Positions 18,866 to 27,341 of a DNA stretch of 64,000 nucleotides are shown here, one piece after another; positions within the stretch are counted from its first letter, which is position 1; the number at the start of each line of letters is the position of its first letter. A program made the translations under genes and the position numbers. Under the pieces are notes generated by a model, which had not been told where the DNA came from, searched no databases, and saw nothing but the letters and a program-made list of their open reading frames with translations. The stretch spans positions 124,001-188,000 of the forward strand of contig NZ_BOMB01000008.1 of assembly GCF_016861975.1 (NCBI RefSeq). Direction: 5' to 3'. Source of the DNA: Actinocatenispora rupis (GTDB taxonomy: Bacteria; Actinomycetota; Actinomycetes; Mycobacteriales; Micromonosporaceae).

Positions 18866-18959
18866 CGGCCGATCATTCCTTCCGTACGACAGGTGATGGC
18901 GCCCGAACGCCTGCCACAGGCCATTCAGATCGGGCCCCGACTTTTCTAACCTGCCCGAC

Positions 18960-20249
18960 ATGGAACTGTCCAGGACACGGTCGCTGGTGGCGCTGTTCGC
19001 CGGGGCCGCGGCGGTGAACGCGGCGACGGTGACCGCGAGTACGGCGTCGGCGTTGCTCACCGCGGACACGCTCGGCGCCGGCTGGAGCGGACTGCCCGGC
19101 GCCGCGAGCGTCGCCGGTACCGCGGCCGGGGTGGCGGTGCTGTCGCGGCTGATGGCGCGGTGGGGCCGGCGTACCGGGCTGCTCGCGGGCGCCGCCACCG
19201 GTACGGTCGGCGCCGCGGTGGCCACGGTCGCGGCGGCGACCGCGACGGTGCCGCTGCTCGTGGTCGGCATGGTGCTGCTCGGATCCGGCAACGCCGCCGC
19301 CCAACTCGCCCGGTACGCCGGCGCGGACCTGTACCCGCCGGCCCGGCGCGGGTTCGCGCTCGGCGCCGTGGTCTGGGCCGGTACGGTCGGTGCGGCCGGC
19401 GGCCCGCTGCTGCTCGCCCCGGTGACCCGGCTCGCGGGCGCCACCGGCTGGCCGCCGCTGGCGGGCGCGTTCGGGTTCGCGTTGCTGTGCGTCGGCGCCG
19501 CCGCCGCGACCCTGACCCTCGTCGTACGCCGGCCGGCGCCGGAGCCGGAAACCGGTGTGCGGCAACCGATCCGGCCGCTGCTGGGGCACCCGACCGTACG
19601 CCTGGCGCTGGCCGCGATGGCGACCGCGCAGGTCGTGATGGTGGCGATCATGACGGCGGCCCCGGTCGACATGCACGAGCACGGCCAGCCGATGAGCATG
19701 GTCGGGCTGGTCCTGTCGACGCACACGCTCGGCATGTTCGCGCTGGCGCCGCTGTCCGGGAAGCTGGCCGACCTGATCGGCGGCCGCTCGGTGATCGCGC
19801 TCGGGCTCGGCGTCCTCGCGCTGTCCGCCGTCCTCGTCGTCACGACCGTACGCACCGGCGTGCCCGGCCTGCCCGTCGCCCTGTTCGCCCTCGGGTACGG
19901 CTGGAACCTGGCGTTCGTCGGCGGCAGCACCCTGCTGGTACGCGGGTTGCCGGCCGCGGCGGAGGCCCGCGTACAGGGTGTGGTGGAGACGATCTCGTGG
20001 TCCGCCGGGGCCGCCGCGACCCTCGCCTCCACCGCGGTGCTCAGCGTCACCGGGTACCCGCCGCTCGCGGCAGCGGCCGGTGCCCTCGTCCTGCTCCCCG
20101 CCGTACTGCTCGTCGTCCCGCCGCGCGGGCCGGGGCACCCCGACCGGCGGGACGCGGACGAGCAGGTGACCGACCCCGCACCGGACCCGGAGGTACCGGC
20201 GGTCGACCGGGCCGGCCACCGTGGCGGCCGGCCCGGACCGTCGACCTAG
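18960..20249 (+). CDS. major facilitator superfamily transporter
   Basis: 429 residues with about 12 hydrophobic helices. The loop-2/3 signature is seen as SRLMARWGRRTGLLAGAATG, with a looser copy in the second half (GKLADLIGGRSVIALGLGVL). The N-terminal helix begins directly (TRSLVALFAGAAAVNAATVTA). No clear Shine-Dalgarno precedes the ATG at 18960, so it may be translated from a leaderless or nearly leaderless mRNA. Divergent from an Lrp-type gene. It is probably an efflux carrier for an amino acid or drug; substrate unknown. The stop codon lies within a 12-bp direct repeat that flanks an inverted-repeat element. Confidence 0.88.
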   Translation: MELSRTRSLVALFAGAAAVNAATVTASTASALLTADTLGAGWSGLPGAASVAGTAAGVAVLSRLMARWGRRTGLLAGAATGTVGAAVATVAAATATVPLLVVGMVLLGSGNAAAQLARYAGADLYPPARRGFALGAVVWAGTVGAAGGPLLLAPVTRLAGATGWPPLAGAFGFALLCVGAAAATLTLVVRRPAPEPETGVRQPIRPLLGHPTVRLALAAMATAQVVMVAIMTAAPVDMHEHGQPMSMVGLVLSTHTLGMFALAPLSGKLADLIGGRSVIALGLGVLALSAVLVVTTVRTGVPGLPVALFALGYGWNLAFVGGSTLLVRGLPAAAEARVQGVVETISWSAGAAATLASTAVLSVTGYPPLAAAAGALVLLPAVLLVVPPRGPGHPDRRDADEQVTDPAPDPEVPAVDRAGHRGGRPGPST

Positions 20250-20255
20250 AGCGTG

Positions 20256-20382
20256 CCTGCACAGGTTGCTGGCCGGCTGCGCCGGGCCCGTTCGTCGTCT
20301 CGCCGCGTTGTCGGCACGAGCAGACAACGCACTCGCGCCTCCGGCTTGCGAGACGACGAATCGCTCGACCGAACCTGTGAGG
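20256..20382. mobile_element. MITE-like inverted-repeat element with flanking 12-bp direct repeat
   Basis: The ends read CCTGCACAGGTT (20256-20267) and AACCTGTGAGG (20372-20382), which are inverted repeats with one base of slack. Inside, TTCGTCGTCTCGC and GCGAGACGACGAA form a second inverted repeat around GCGTTGTC/GACAACGC. The element is flanked by GACCTAGAGCGT at 20243-20254 and again at 20382-20393, like a target duplication. The two copies supply the stop codons of the convergent MFS and glyA genes. It has no coding capacity. A structured bidirectional terminator is the alternative reading. Confidence 0.6.
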
Positions 20383-20384
20383 AC

Positions 20385-21659
20385 CTAGAGCGTCGGGTAG
20401 AGCGGGTACTTGCCGGCGAGCGCGGCGACCCGGTCGCGCAGCGCGGCGGCGCGGGCGTCGTCGAACCCGGGCAGCAGCGCCTGCGCGATCACGTCGGAGA
20501 CCTCGGCGAACGCGTCGGCGTCGAAGCCGCGGGTGGCGAGCGCGGGCGTACCGATGCGCAGGCCGGAGGTGACCATCGGCGGGCGCGGGTCGAACGGTAC
20601 GGCGTTGCGGTTGACGGTGATGCCGAGGTCGTGCAGCCGGTCCTCGGCCTGCCGCCCGTCCAGTTCCGAGTCGCGCAGGTCGACGAGTACGAGGTGCACG
20701 TCGGTGCCGCCGGTCAGCACGCGTACGCCGGCGGCGGCCAGCTCGGGCTGGCTGAGCCGGTCGGCGAGGACCGACGCGCCGGCCAACGTACGCCGCTGGC
20801 GGTCGGCGAAGTCGTCGGACGCCGCGACCTTGAACGACACCGCCTTCGCGGCGATGACGTGCTCCAGCGGCCCGCCCTGCTGTCCCGGGAACACCGCCGA
20901 GTTGATCTTCTTGGCCAGCTCCGGCGTGTTCGTCAGGATGACGCCGCCGCGCGGGCCGCCGAGGGTCTTGTGCGTGGTGGTGGTGACGATGTCGGCGTGC
21001 GGCACCGGGTTCGGGTGCAGGCCGGCGGCGACCAGCCCGGCGAAGTGCGCCATGTCGACCAGGAGCAGCGCGCCGACCTCGTCGGCGATCTCCCGGAACG
21101 CCGCGAAGTCCAGGTGCCGCGGGTACGCCGACCAGCCGGCGACGATCATCTTCGGCCGGTGCTCCACCGCGAGCCGGCGTACCTCCGCCATGTCGACGCG
21201 GTGGTCGGACTCGCTGACGTGGTAGGCGACCACGTTGTACAGCTTGCCGGAGAAGTTGATCTTCATGCCGTGGGTCAGGTGGCCGCCGTGCGCCAGGTCG
21301 AGGCCGAGGATCGTGTCACCCGGCGTCAGCGTGGCGAACATGGCGGCGGCGTTGGCCTGCGCCCCGGAGTGCGGCTGCACGTTCGCGAAACCGGCGCCGA
21401 ACAGGCCCTTCACCCGTTCGATCGCCAACTTCTCGATCACGTCCACGTACTCGCAGCCGCCGTAGTAGCGACGGCCGGGATACCCCTCGGCGTACTTGTT
21501 GGTGAGCACGGAACCCTGCGCGGACAGTACCGAGACGGGCGCGAAGTTCTCCGAGGCGATCATCTCCAGCGTCGACTGCTGGCGGTGCAACTCGGCGCCG
21601 ATGGCCTCCGCGACCTCCGGGTCGGTGTCGGCGAGGGAACGGTTGAGCAGATCGGTCAT
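20385..21659 (-). CDS. glyA: serine hydroxymethyltransferase
   Basis: 424 residues, the normal length, from the ATG at 21659 with a GGGAGGA-type site upstream. It is a PLP enzyme that interconverts serine and glycine with tetrahydrofolate. The PLP-lysine motif is [14 protein letters not shown]. Further family blocks are [38 protein letters not shown] and [19 protein letters not shown]. It is complete, but its stop codon lies in the 12-bp direct repeat that flanks the inverted-repeat element, so the last codons may be where the element entered. Confidence 0.97.
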   Translation of the reverse strand: MTDLLNRSLADTDPEVAEAIGAELHRQQSTLEMIASENFAPVSVLSAQGSVLTNKYAEGYPGRRYYGGCEYVDVIEKLAIERVKGLFGAGFANVQPHSGAQANAAAMFATLTPGDTILGLDLAHGGHLTHGMKINFSGKLYNVVAYHVSESDHRVDMAEVRRLAVEHRPKMIVAGWSAYPRHLDFAAFREIADEVGALLLVDMAHFAGLVAAGLHPNPVPHADIVTTTTHKTLGGPRGGVILTNTPELAKKINSAVFPGQQGGPLEHVIAAKAVSFKVAASDDFADRQRRTLAGASVLADRLSQPELAAAGVRVLTGGTDVHLVLVDLRDSELDGRQAEDRLHDLGITVNRNAVPFDPRPPMVTSGLRIGTPALATRGFDADAFAEVSDVIAQALLPGFDDARAAALRDRVAALAGKYPLYPTL

Positions 21660-21820
21660 GCCCCCATCCTCCCCGCTCCGGCCCGCGCCGACCGGACGGG
21701 GTCCGGGCCGTCCACCGTGCGGCACCGCGACCGGGTCGGTACCGGCGGCCCCGCCCCGGGATCAGGGCAGCATCGTACGAACCGGGCACCGTCCGCGCGG
21801 TGCCCGGGAGTACGCGGGGG

Positions 21821-22114
21821 TCAGGCTTCGATCTCGGCGGGTTCGTGCTCGTGACCGGGGGGTTCGTTGCCGGTCAGGGACCGCCAGACGACCGCGGCGC
21901 CGCGCGCGGCGACCAGCTCGGCCGCGGCGATGGCGACCCCGGACACGGCGGCCCAGACCAGGGTCTCGCCCCAGCCCGCCTCGAAGTCGTTGTGGTGCTC
22001 CGGCGGGTCCTCGTGCCGCACCGCACGCCAGCCGGCCGCGACCGCCTTGCGCGCCGCGAACCCGAGCGGCAGCGCGAAGGCCAGCGCCGTCACCTTCCAG
22101 CCCAGCTTGCTCAT
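21821..22114 (-). CDS. small DUF4235 membrane protein
   Basis: 97 residues. Two hydrophobic segments are seen, one near the start (WKVTALAFALPLGFAARKAVAAGW) and one in the middle (TLVWAAVSGVAIAAAELVAARG), with an acidic/His-rich tail (PPGHEHEPAEIEA). This matches the DUF4235 family, small actinobacterial inner-membrane proteins without a known function. It stands alone upstream of glyA on the same strand with a 161-bp gap, so co-transcription with glyA is possible but not evident. Confidence 0.8.
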   Translation of the reverse strand: MSKLGWKVTALAFALPLGFAARKAVAAGWRAVRHEDPPEHHNDFEAGWGETLVWAAVSGVAIAAAELVAARGAAVVWRSLTGNEPPGHEHEPAEIEA

Positions 22115-22280
22115 GGCCGCCACGGTACGGCCCACCCCCTCGCCAGTTCCTGATGTGCATCGTGCCACGCCGGTACGGTTCGGGTGACGCCGCACGGGGC
22201 GTTCTCTTCGCACGACGCTCCGCGGGACCAGCAACCCCGCTAACCTGGACATGCACCTCTGAAGGGGGAGGTCGGGGCGG

Positions 22281-22991
22281 TTGGTGGACTGGCGTGCTGT
22301 TCCGGGCGATCCGTTGCGGGGGATCGCCCTGTTCGCCGGGCTGGATCAGCGGATCCGGCGCCGGCTGGCCGCCAGTGCCGAGACCCGGGCGTACCGGGAG
22401 GGGCAGATCATCTTCGCCGAGGGCGACCCGGGCGACGCGCTGCTGGTGGTGAAGCGGGGCGCGGTCGCGGTGTTCCGGTCCGGGCCGTCGGGCGACCGCG
22501 CGGTGCTGACGCTGGTCCGCGCCCCCGGCGTACTCGGGGAGCTGTCGTTGTTGGACGGTGCGCCCCGGTCGGCGTCGGTGGAGGCGGTCGGGGCGACGGA
22601 GGTGCTGGCGCTGCCGCGTACCGCGTTCCTCGACCTGGTGCACTCGGACCACCGGCTGCTGGAGGAGGTGTTCCGGGCGCTCGGCGAGATGGTGCGGCGG
22701 CTGACCGAGCAGAAGACCGACCACATCTTCCTGGACCTGCCCGGGCGGGTGGCGAAGACGCTGGTCCGGTTGCTGTCGCCGACCGAGGACGAGCTGGAGC
22801 CGATGCACCTGAGCCAGGGCCGGGTGGCGGAGCTGGTCGGTGGTTCCCGGCAGAGCGTGAACCAGGTGATCCGGACGTTCGCGCACCGCGGGTGGCTGCG
22901 TACCGAGGGGCGGGCGATCGTGCTGACCGACCTGGCCGCGCTGCGGCACCGCGCCGGTCTGCCGACCCAGCCGCCCGATTCCGGCGGGTGA
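22281..22991 (+). CDS. Crp/Fnr-family transcriptional regulator
   Basis: About 236 residues; TTG at 22281 and GTG at 22284 are adjacent possible starts. The cyclic-nucleotide-binding domain comes first (IIFAEGDPGDALLVVKRGAVAVF ... VLGELSLLDGAPRSASVEA, with the usual GE..LLDG..R phosphate-binding cassette). A Crp-type HTH follows: LSQGRVAELVGGSRQSVNQVIRTFAHRGWL. No Cys cluster for an Fe-S centre is present, so it is Crp-like rather than Fnr-like. It lies 196 bp upstream of the globin operon on the same strand. A link is suggested only by position. Confidence 0.9.
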   Translation: MVDWRAVPGDPLRGIALFAGLDQRIRRRLAASAETRAYREGQIIFAEGDPGDALLVVKRGAVAVFRSGPSGDRAVLTLVRAPGVLGELSLLDGAPRSASVEAVGATEVLALPRTAFLDLVHSDHRLLEEVFRALGEMVRRLTEQKTDHIFLDLPGRVAKTLVRLLSPTEDELEPMHLSQGRVAELVGGSRQSVNQVIRTFAHRGWLRTEGRAIVLTDLAALRHRAGLPTQPPDSGG

Positions 22992-23135
22992 CCGTCCGCC
23001 AGCTCCGCGCGTCCGCCGCGCACCGTCCGGTGCCGGCTCGTACCGGGCTGTGCACCGCGGCCCCGTCCGTACCGTGACGGGTCGCTTTCCGCGGGGTTCC
23101 GGGGTGTTGCCCGGACCGTACCGTCACTAAACTCC

Positions 23136-23151
23136 ATCGACCGTCGTCGAT
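23136..23151. promoter_or_regulatory. 16-bp dyad upstream of the globin operon
   Basis: ATCGAC-CGTC-GTCGAT is a 6-bp perfect inverted repeat with a 4-base spacer, 36 bp before the truncated haemoglobin start. A -10-like TAAACT lies just upstream at 23128-23133. It is not a Crp-type TGTGA site, so the binding protein is unknown. Confidence 0.35.
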
Positions 23152-23187
23152 CTCTCTGGTCGGCGGGACGGATTCGATGGAGGAAAC

Positions 23188-23556
23188 GTGGCGGACGAGG
23201 CGACAACCGACTACGCGCGGATCGGCGGCGGGGACGCCGTCCGGCAGGTCGTCGGCCGGTTCTACGAGATGGTCCTGGCCGACCCCGAACTGGCCGGCTA
23301 CTTCACCGGCGTCGACCTGCCGAAACTCAAGCGGCACCAGGCACTCCTCATCTCCCAGGTACTCGGCGGGCCCGCCGAGTACGACGGGCGGGACCTGAAG
23401 GCGGCGCACCGTGGCATGGCCATCAGCAAGGACCACTTCGGGCGGGTCGTGGTGCACCTGGTCGCGGCGCTGCGCGAGGCGGGCGTACCGGAGGACGTGA
23501 TCGGCCGCGTCGGCCAGGCGCTGGGCGGCACCGAGGCGGACATCGTCGAGGGCTGA
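23188..23556 (+). CDS. group I truncated haemoglobin
   Basis: 122 residues from the GTG at 23188 with a strong GGAGGAAAC site. The 2-on-2 globin fold is seen: Phe-Tyr pair in VVGRFYEMVLADPELAGYF, then LPKLKRHQALLISQVLGGPAEYDGRDL, and the proximal His in KAAHRGMAISKDHF. This corresponds to trHbN, which in mycobacteria dioxygenates nitric oxide to nitrate. Its stop overlaps the start of the flavohaemoglobin-like gene by one base (TGATG), so the two proteins are translationally coupled. Confidence 0.94.
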   Translation: MADEATTDYARIGGGDAVRQVVGRFYEMVLADPELAGYFTGVDLPKLKRHQALLISQVLGGPAEYDGRDLKAAHRGMAISKDHFGRVVVHLVAALREAGVPEDVIGRVGQALGGTEADIVEG

Positions 23557-24731
23557 TGGACCCGCGGGCGCTCAAGGAGAGCTGGGCCGCGCTGGCCCGG
23601 CACGGCGACGAGGTGCCGCTGTTCTTCTACTCGCACCTGTTCCTGGCGTGCCCGGAGACGCGGGGCATGTTCCCGATGTCGATGGCGGGCCAGCGGGACA
23701 AGCTGGTCGGCGCGCTCGGCCGGATCGTCAGCAACGTGGACCAGCTCGACGAGGTGGTCCCGTTCGTCCAGCAGCTCGGCCGGGACCACCGGCGCTTTGC
23801 GGTGGTCGCCGAGCACTACCCGGCGGTCGGTGCCTCGCTGCTGGCCACGCTGGCGCACTTCCTCGGCCGGGCGTGGACCGACGACCTGGCCGCGCAGTGG
23901 GCCGAGGCGTACGGGCTGGTCGCGAAGGTGATGACGGACGCGGCGGAGGAGGCGGCGGCAACCAGGCCCGCCTGGTGGAACGGCGAGATCACCGCGGTGG
24001 ACCGGCGCGGCATCGACGTCGCGGTGCTCCAGGTACGCACGGACGTGCCGTACCCGTTCGCGCCGGGACAGTCGGCGGCGGTCGAGTTCGCCCGGCGGCC
24101 GCGGCTGTGGCGCTGGCTCACCCCGGCGAACGCGCCGCGCTCGGACGGCAGCCTCGAACTGCACGTGAAGATCGTCGACGGCGGCCAGGTCAGTCCGGCG
24201 CTGGTGCAGTCGGCGGCGGTCGGCGACACGCTGCGGATCGGGGCCCCGGTCGGCGACCGGCTGGTACTCCCGGCCGACGAGCGGGACCTGTTGATGGTGG
24301 CCGGCGCGACCGGCCTGGCGCCGCTGCGCGCGGTGCTGGAGCAGATCGACCGGGACTGGCAGTCGAACCGCGCGCAGCGTCGGGTGCACCTGTTCCACGG
24401 CGCGCGTACCGGGTGGGACCTGTACGAGAACGACCTGCTCAGCGAGCTGGCCGCGGCGCGCGCGTGGTTCGAGTACACGCCGGTGGTGTCGGACGATCCG
24501 TTCTTCCGTGGGGAGCGCGGACTGGTCGGCGAGACCGCGGTACGCGCGGGCCGGTGGACGGACCGGGACTGCCTGGTCTGCGGTCCGCCGGCGATGGTGG
24601 AGCACACGGTGGCGCAGCTGGCCACCGCCGGCGTACCCGACGAGCGGGTGCGGTTCGACGAGTTCACGCCCGGCGCCGCCGCCGAACCGGTGCCGGTCGC
24701 TCCGGACGGTGGGGAGAGGTGGGGCCGATGA
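23556..24731 (+). CDS. flavohaemoglobin-like protein: globin fused to FAD/NAD(P) reductase
   Basis: 391 residues. An N-terminal globin domain (~1-140) has a His in VVAEHYPAVG where the proximal ligand sits in flavohaemoglobins. A ferredoxin-NADP reductase-like module follows: PFAPGQSAAVEFARR, a divergent FAD motif (RWLTPANAP), GAPVGDRLVLP, and the NAD-binding MVAGATGLAPLRAVL and CLVCGPPAMVEHTV. It is expected to reduce O2/NO chemistry at haem using NAD(P)H. It may also reduce the neighbouring truncated haemoglobin. It is coupled upstream (TGATG) and downstream (ATGA). The RxYS motif is not canonical, so the flavin mode may differ from E. coli Hmp. Confidence 0.92.
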   Translation: MDPRALKESWAALARHGDEVPLFFYSHLFLACPETRGMFPMSMAGQRDKLVGALGRIVSNVDQLDEVVPFVQQLGRDHRRFAVVAEHYPAVGASLLATLAHFLGRAWTDDLAAQWAEAYGLVAKVMTDAAEEAAATRPAWWNGEITAVDRRGIDVAVLQVRTDVPYPFAPGQSAAVEFARRPRLWRWLTPANAPRSDGSLELHVKIVDGGQVSPALVQSAAVGDTLRIGAPVGDRLVLPADERDLLMVAGATGLAPLRAVLEQIDRDWQSNRAQRRVHLFHGARTGWDLYENDLLSELAAARAWFEYTPVVSDDPFFRGERGLVGETAVRAGRWTDRDCLVCGPPAMVEHTVAQLATAGVPDERVRFDEFTPGAAAEPVPVAPDGGERWGR

Positions 24732-25327
24732 CCGGTGAGAGCAGCGGGACGCCCGGACGGGCCCCGCTCAGCGCGGACAAGGTCCGTACGACCACGTTCT
24801 CCCGGCCGCCGTTCGGTCGCCGCGGGTACCACGAGGACGAGGTGCGGATGTTCCTGTCCCGGGTGGCGGACGACATCACCGCGGCGGACGCGGAGAAGGC
24901 GGCACTGCGGGCGGAGATCTCCCGGCTGGTGAACTACTACCGGGAGCACGGGCAGGATCCGAACGCGGAGTCGATGCGCGAGCGGATCAGCGTGGACGCG
25001 GTGAACCTGATGAGTCAGGCGCAGCAGGCCGCGGACAGCCAGGTCGCCCAGGCCGAGGAGTACTCGCGGAGGTTGGTGGGGCAGGCCCGCCAGCGGTACG
25101 AGGAGCTGTTGCGGCACGCGCAGGAGCAGGCGCGGCAGGCGGCGGACGAGGCGAGCCGGGCGTCGGCGGAGCTGGACACCGGCGCCAGCCCGCTGGAACG
25201 GCAGGCGCTCGAACAGAAGATCGCGTACCTGCGGACGTTCGCCGAGGTCACCGAGGTCCAGCTGCGGTCGGTACTGACCGCGCTGACCCGGGAGGTGGAC
25301 AAGCTGGGCGACGTGTCCAAGCCCTGA
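24728..25327 (+). CDS. DivIVA-domain coiled-coil protein, third gene of the globin operon
   Basis: 199 residues. The N-terminal DivIVA membrane-targeting segment is clear: TTTFSRPPFGRRGYHEDEVRMFLSRVADDI, with the family's FxxxxxGYxxxEVdxFL pattern. A coiled coil follows (~50-175), rich in Ala, Glu and Gln heptads. It starts within the last codon of the flavohaemoglobin gene (ATGA), so its output is tied to the globins. DivIVA proteins collect at negatively curved membrane and hyphal tips and recruit partners. This one is shorter than the essential Wag31/DivIVA and is likely a paralogue with a special client. Its stop abuts the inverted-repeat element at 25327. Confidence 0.9.
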   Translation: MTGESSGTPGRAPLSADKVRTTTFSRPPFGRRGYHEDEVRMFLSRVADDITAADAEKAALRAEISRLVNYYREHGQDPNAESMRERISVDAVNLMSQAQQAADSQVAQAEEYSRRLVGQARQRYEELLRHAQEQARQAADEASRASAELDTGASPLERQALEQKIAYLRTFAEVTEVQLRSVLTALTREVDKLGDVSKP

Positions 25328-25493
25328 GAGGTCCTGGCAGAGAGGCGTCGGATGGCTGGCGAGGCTCAGGGCGGGGCTGCCAAGGCGGAGGTGCGGTTGC
25401 ATACCGGTGTTGTATGCGTCTGTGCCGACAACGTCGGCAGCGTCGTCCTGAGTCCGCCAGGCGCCGACAGTCCTTACTGTCAGGACCTCTGAG
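25327..25493. repeat. imperfect palindromic intergenic element with AGAGGTCCTG ends
   Basis: The ends AGAGGTCCTG (25327-25336) and CAGGACCTCT (25481-25490) are perfect inverted repeats, extending to 16 bp with two mismatches. The inner part read on the minus strand includes CGTTGTCGGCAC and CGCACCTCCGCCTTGGC. These resemble CGTTGTCGGCAC and CGCGCCTCCGGCTTGC in the element at 20256-20382. Both elements fill the space between convergent genes. No protein is encoded. The first base is the last base of the DivIVA stop codon. Confidence 0.6.
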
Positions 25494-25532
25494 GTGGTGC
25501 GGCGGCGGGCGGGCCCGTCGCCGCACCAGCGG

Positions 25533-26315
25533 TCAGGACAGCAGCCCGTCGACCGTGCCGAAGTCGAGCGCGCCGTCCAGCGCCGTCCAGGTGCCCGTGG
25601 CGTACGCCTCGGTGGCGGCGCGGCGGGCCACCGTGTACGCGGCCTGCGCGACGGCCGAGCCGACGCTGACCCGGGCGACACCCAGCTTCGCCAGTTCGCC
25701 CACGGCGGGGGCGCCGGGCCCGGCCATCACGTTGACCGGCGCGGCGATCCGCTCGACGAGTACGGCGATCACGTCCGGCGCGGTGACCCCGGGCACGAAG
25801 ACGCCGTCGGCGCCGGCCGCCAGGTACGCGGTGGCCCGCTCGACGGTCTCGGCGACCCCGCCCAGCCCCCGCAGGTACGTGTCGATGCGGGCGTTGAGGA
25901 AGACGGTGTCGTCGGCGGACCGGGCGGCGGTGAGCCGGGCGCACTGGTCGGCGGTGTCGCGCAGGCCGCCGGTCGCCGGGTCGACGTCCTCGATGTTCAC
26001 GCCGGCGGCGCCGGCGGCGACCACCTCGCGCACGGTGGCGGCCACGTCGGCCGGCGCCGCGCCGTACCCGGTCTCGATGTCGGCGGTGACGGGGACGGAG
26101 ACCGCACCGGCGACCCGGCGTACGAGGGCGAGGGCGGCCGCGCGGTCGAGGTGGTCGCCGTCGGCGGTGCCGAGGCTCCAGGAGACGCCGGCGCTGGTGG
26201 TGGCGACGGCGGGGGCGCCGGCCGCGGCGACGATCCGGGCGGACGCCGCGTCCCAGGCGTTGACCAGGACGAGCGGGGAGCCGGGGACGTGCAGGGAACG
26301 GAAGGCATCGGTCAT
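25533..26315 (-). CDS. isocitrate lyase/PEP mutase superfamily protein
   Basis: 260 residues from the ATG at 26315. The superfamily pattern is complete: LVNAWDAASARIVAAAGAPAVATTSAGVSWSLG, PVTADIETGYGAAP (metal-binding Asp/Glu strand), GVNIEDVDPATGGLRD and FLNARIDTYL. Members cleave or rearrange C-C or P-C bonds in 2-oxo acid chemistry (methylisocitrate lyase, PEP mutase, oxaloacetate hydrolase). No lyase-type KKCGH loop is seen, so it is not an isocitrate lyase proper. It is divergent from an ArsR-type regulator over a 66-bp gap with a dyad, which suggests control by that protein. Substrate unknown. Confidence 0.88.
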   Translation of the reverse strand: MTDAFRSLHVPGSPLVLVNAWDAASARIVAAAGAPAVATTSAGVSWSLGTADGDHLDRAAALALVRRVAGAVSVPVTADIETGYGAAPADVAATVREVVAAGAAGVNIEDVDPATGGLRDTADQCARLTAARSADDTVFLNARIDTYLRGLGGVAETVERATAYLAAGADGVFVPGVTAPDVIAVLVERIAAPVNVMAGPGAPAVGELAKLGVARVSVGSAVAQAAYTVARRAATEAYATGTWTALDGALDFGTVDGLLS

Positions 26316-26351
26316 GCGGCCAGTCTCGGTTCTGTCGGTGCGGCCACCTAA

Positions 26352-26373
26352 CCTTTCGAACTGAGCTGAAAGG
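26352..26373. promoter_or_regulatory. candidate operator between the PEP-mutase-like and ArsR-type genes
   Basis: CCTTTC (26352-26357) and GAAAGG (26368-26373) form an inverted repeat with a 10-base spacer that is itself partly symmetrical. The right arm overlaps the Shine-Dalgarno (AAAGGA) of the ArsR-type gene, so binding could block its own expression. Confidence 0.45.
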
Positions 26374-26381
26374 AACGGGTG

Positions 26382-27341
26382 ATGGTCTCGATCGGGCTGT
26401 CCGGCGACGCCGTGTCCCGGCTGCGGTTCGCGCTGTCCTGCCTGTGGGAGGTCGTCGCGAGCGTCCGCGTACTGCGCGAGCCGGGCGCGCACGCGGTGCA
26501 CCTGCCGTGGGTGGCGGCCGTACGGAACCGGCTCGATCCCGACCTCGCCGACGGCCTGCTGTGGCGCCTCGTGCCCGCCGGCCGGCGGTACCTGCCGGAC
26601 TTCCTCACGCCGCCGCCGCAGGGCCTCACCCCCGACCTCGACGCCGAACTGGCCGCGCTGTGTGCCACGCCCCCGGCCACCGTCCGCGCCGAACTCGACC
26701 TGTACGGCGGCGCCGGGCTCACCGACCTGTACGACGATCCGGTCGGCGGGCTGCACCGCCTCGCCACCGAGATCCGCCGGTACTGGGCGGTCGCGCTGGC
26801 GCCGGACTGGCCGCGCATCCTCGTCCTGCTGGAGGCGGAGGTGTTCCGGCAGGCGCGGCGGCAGGCCACGACCGGCGCCGCGGACCTGCTGAACGACCTG
26901 CACGAGTGGGTGCACTGGTCGGACGACACGCTGTCGATCGCGCAGCGGCACTGCGCCGCGCCGGACGTACCGGGTGGGACGGGGCTGGTGCTCGTCCCGT
27001 CGGTGTTCGTCTGGCCCACGGTGCTCAGCGTCGCGGCGGGCACCGTGCCGCAGCTGGCGTACCCGGCGCGCGGGGTGGCGACGCTGTGGGAGCCGACGGG
27101 TGACGTGTCCGGCGCGCTCGGCCGGCTGCTCGGGCAGGGCCGCGCGGCGCTGCTCGGCGCGCTGTCCGCGCCGCTGTCCACGAGCGAGCTGGCCCGGCGT
27201 ACCGGGATGTCGGTGGGCGGGGTGTCGCAGCAGCTCGACACGCTGTCCGCGACCGGGCTGGTCCGTCGTACGCGGCAGGGCAAGGCGGTGCTGAACAGCC
27301 GGACGGCGCTGGCCGACGCGTTGCTGTCCGCGGCGCGCTGA
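26382..27341 (+). CDS. ArsR-type winged-helix regulator with N-terminal DUF5937-like domain
   Basis: About 319 residues from the ATG at 26382 (the preceding GTG at 26379 is equally possible), with AAAGGA upstream. Most of the protein is an actinobacterial N-terminal domain of the DUF5937 type (SRLRFALSCLWEVVASVRVLREPGAH). The final ~75 residues are an ArsR/MarR-like winged helix: GALSAPLSTSELARRTGMSVGGVSQQLDTLSATGLVRRTRQGKAV. The ligand is unknown; no metal-binding Cys pair is in the recognition helix. It is divergent from the PEP-mutase-like gene and lies 129 bp upstream of an ABC exporter operon on the same strand. Confidence 0.85.
   Translation: MVSIGLSGDAVSRLRFALSCLWEVVASVRVLREPGAHAVHLPWVAAVRNRLDPDLADGLLWRLVPAGRRYLPDFLTPPPQGLTPDLDAELAALCATPPATVRAELDLYGGAGLTDLYDDPVGGLHRLATEIRRYWAVALAPDWPRILVLLEAEVFRQARRQATTGAADLLNDLHEWVHWSDDTLSIAQRHCAAPDVPGGTGLVLVPSVFVWPTVLSVAAGTVPQLAYPARGVATLWEPTGDVSGALGRLLGQGRAALLGALSAPLSTSELARRTGMSVGGVSQQLDTLSATGLVRRTRQGKAVLNSRTALADALLSAAR

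Noticed and set aside
22281-22991. Oxygen-sensing Fnr with an iron-sulfur cluster
   Set aside because: No Cys cluster is present at the N-terminus; it is a Crp-type protein.
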